From JBKBYG01 sp046313435 (GTDB taxonomy: Bacteria > Pseudomonadota > Alphaproteobacteria > Rickettsiales > Arcanibacteraceae), in NCBI GenBank assembly GCA_046313435.1, contig JBKBYG010000007.1, positions 1 through 64,000 on the forward strand: a DNA stretch of 64,000 nt, written 5' to 3'. The position numbers were made by a program, and so were the translations under genes. Under the pieces are notes generated by a model. The model ran no database searches and had not been told where the DNA came from. It saw only the letters and a list, made by a program, of their open reading frames with translations. Within the stretch, counting starts at the first letter, position 1, and each line of letters starts with the position of its first letter. Shown in pieces: positions 63,995-64,000 of this stretch.

Positions 63995-64000
63995 AATATA

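Noticed and set aside
1..64000. CRISPR array
   Set aside because: No regularly spaced identical repeats with unique spacers were found; the only close tandem repeat is the 24-bp unit inside the 646-aa gene.
1..64000. Insertion sequence or transposase gene
   Set aside because: No transposase with a DDE or HUH signature appears among the open frames; repeats present are short and noncoding or arise from tatD.

Overview
The window is a 64 kb, strongly AT-rich piece of an alphaproteobacterial chromosome. The organism is most likely an intracellular Rickettsiales bacterium, and a Midichloriaceae-like one such as a Jidaibacter relative fits best. This placement is inference. It rests on the base composition, several ankyrin-repeat genes intact or decaying, a DUF2610 protein of a type I know from Rickettsia-like genomes, a DUF2155 protein, a short prolyl-tRNA synthetase, a split Mrp antiporter, short palindromic elements, and chemotaxis and pilus genes, which most Rickettsiaceae lack. 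One 10-N scaffold gap lies at 30431-30440.

Layout. 0.1-2.8 kb: a dispersed repeat, PHA synthase, and an ankyrin ORF without a canonical start. 2.8-5.5 kb: trmB and five small Mrp-type cation/proton antiporter subunits. 5.5-8.9 kb: holB-metG-tatD. 8.9-12 kb: a decaying Sel1-repeat gene bracketed by a duplicated tatD 3' end, then small unknown genes. 12-14 kb: Tad/Flp pilus secretin and CpaD-like lipoprotein, then ndk. 14-17.5 kb: glycosyltransferase, DUF2155 protein, and a large cysteine-rich prepilin. 17.6-19.9 kb: groESL. 20-24.5 kb: ankyrin pseudogene, DUF2610 protein, cheY-cheZ operon with two membrane proteins, rpmB-rpmE. 24.7-36 kb: housekeeping genes proS, lolC/E-lolD, ettA, tatA, exoD, mrcA, slt, fabD.

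36-41 kb is an effector-like stretch: an ankyrin-like protein, a second copy of the dispersed repeat, a eukaryotic-type protein tyrosine phosphatase, tRNA-Ser(UGA), and a DXD-type glycosyltransferase whose promoter is covered by a 32-bp palindrome. 41-51 kb is an accessory island of resistance-like genes: an APH(9)-like phosphotransferase, MarR with an NTF2-like protein, a frameshifted ABC-F gene carrying an in-frame palindromic element, two exported alpha/beta hydrolases, a methyltransferase, acetyltransferases (one fused to a DUF4440-like domain), a P-loop kinase and an ankyrin protein. 51-64 kb holds umuDC, a coiled-coil protein, an unknown protein behind a perfect palindrome, two large Mrp/Nuo-type antiporter subunits, a major porin, and two large unknown effector-like proteins.

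Together the genes give a housekeeping backbone (translation, envelope synthesis, chaperonin, lipoprotein sorting) interrupted by modules for ion homeostasis, motility or signalling, pilus assembly, SOS mutagenesis and probable host manipulation. At least three genes show visible decay. The strongest leads are the tyrosine phosphatase and glycosyltransferase pair, the in-frame palindromic insertion in the ABC-F gene, the tatD-end duplication around the Sel1 gene, and the palindromic operators in front of effector-like genes.
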